A stretch of 15,144 nucleotides of DNA from Flavobacteriales bacterium (GTDB lineage: Bacteria; Bacteroidota; Bacteroidia; Flavobacteriales_D; Parvicellaceae), in NCBI GenBank assembly GCA_026993705.1, contig JALWSJ010000294.1, forward strand, positions 1-15,144, in the 5' to 3' direction. The translations under genes and the position numbers were made by a program. The notes under the pieces were generated by a model that was given only the letters and a program-made list of their open reading frames with translations, was not told the DNA's origin and searched no databases. Numbering within the stretch: position 1 is the stretch's first letter; every line of letters starts with the position of its first letter. Below are positions 14,987 to 15,144 of this stretch, piece after piece.

Positions 14987-15039
14987 ATTGAACCTTAAAT
15001 CCGTAAGTGATTTTGTAATGAAAAGTCAAAATGCGTATT

Positions 15040-15121
15040 ATTATTTGTCAAGCACAGTTTTGAGACACGCAAGCGTAGCCATAGCTACGGTGAGTATCGA
15101 AAAACGAGCATTGTCAATAAT
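15040..15121. repeat. Long imperfect inverted repeat at the right edge
   Basis: The centre CGTAGC-CATA-GCTACG is perfectly paired. Outward, the arms (15040-15079 and 15084-15121) stay alignable with mismatches and end in ATTATT/AATAAT. There is no open frame and no T-tract. The sequence continues out of the window, so its extent and nature (small mobile repeat, intergenic repeat, or leader of a downstream gene) cannot be settled. Confidence 0.45.
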
Positions 15122-15144
15122 GATGTGGAGTTTGGCTTTGGAAT

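Overview
The window looks like chromosomal DNA from an AT-rich member of the Bacteroidota, most likely Flavobacteriales. The evidence is a long-form GAPDH with an N-terminal extension, a giant secreted protein ending in a type IX secretion (T9SS) type B / gliding-motility C-terminal domain, OmpA-type proteins with Bacteroidota-style variants, TAnnTTTG-like -7 promoter boxes, and A-rich leaders without Shine-Dalgarno sequences. Genus and species cannot be read from this sequence.

Layout, left to right. A GAPDH gene runs in from beyond the left edge (1-1454). After a repeat-filled gap comes a lone membrane flippase of the Wzx/MOP type (1862-3307), then another copy of the repeat, then a class A penicillin-binding protein of the PBP1A type (3701-6226) carrying an unusual four-cysteine insertion. 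A lipoprotein with an OmpA-like centre and a TPR tail follows (6359-8059). It converges on a NarL/LuxR-type response regulator on the minus strand (8125-8757), with a bidirectional terminator between them. The regulator diverges from a 1364-residue PKD/Ig-like T9SS cargo protein (8927-13021). A 709-base gap packed with repeats follows, then a secreted OmpA-family protein (13731-14927), its terminator, and an imperfect inverted repeat at the right edge.

Most of the genes concern the cell envelope: lipid-linked sugar flipping, peptidoglycan synthesis, peptidoglycan or outer-membrane anchoring, and surface adhesion. They appear to be separate transcription units, not one operon. The only clear regulatory pairing is the shared divergent control region between the response regulator and the adhesin-like gene.

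The most notable non-coding signal is a modular intergenic repeat present in three copies (1462-1736 plus, 3351-3657 minus, 13035-13333 plus). Each copy has a perfect 20-bp stem whose sequence varies between copies while pairing is preserved, then a nearly invariant core of about 77 bp with a second hairpin, then a looser third block. Copies 1 and 2 are inverted relative to each other and bracket the flippase gene. No transposase, integrase, CRISPR, tRNA or rRNA was seen.
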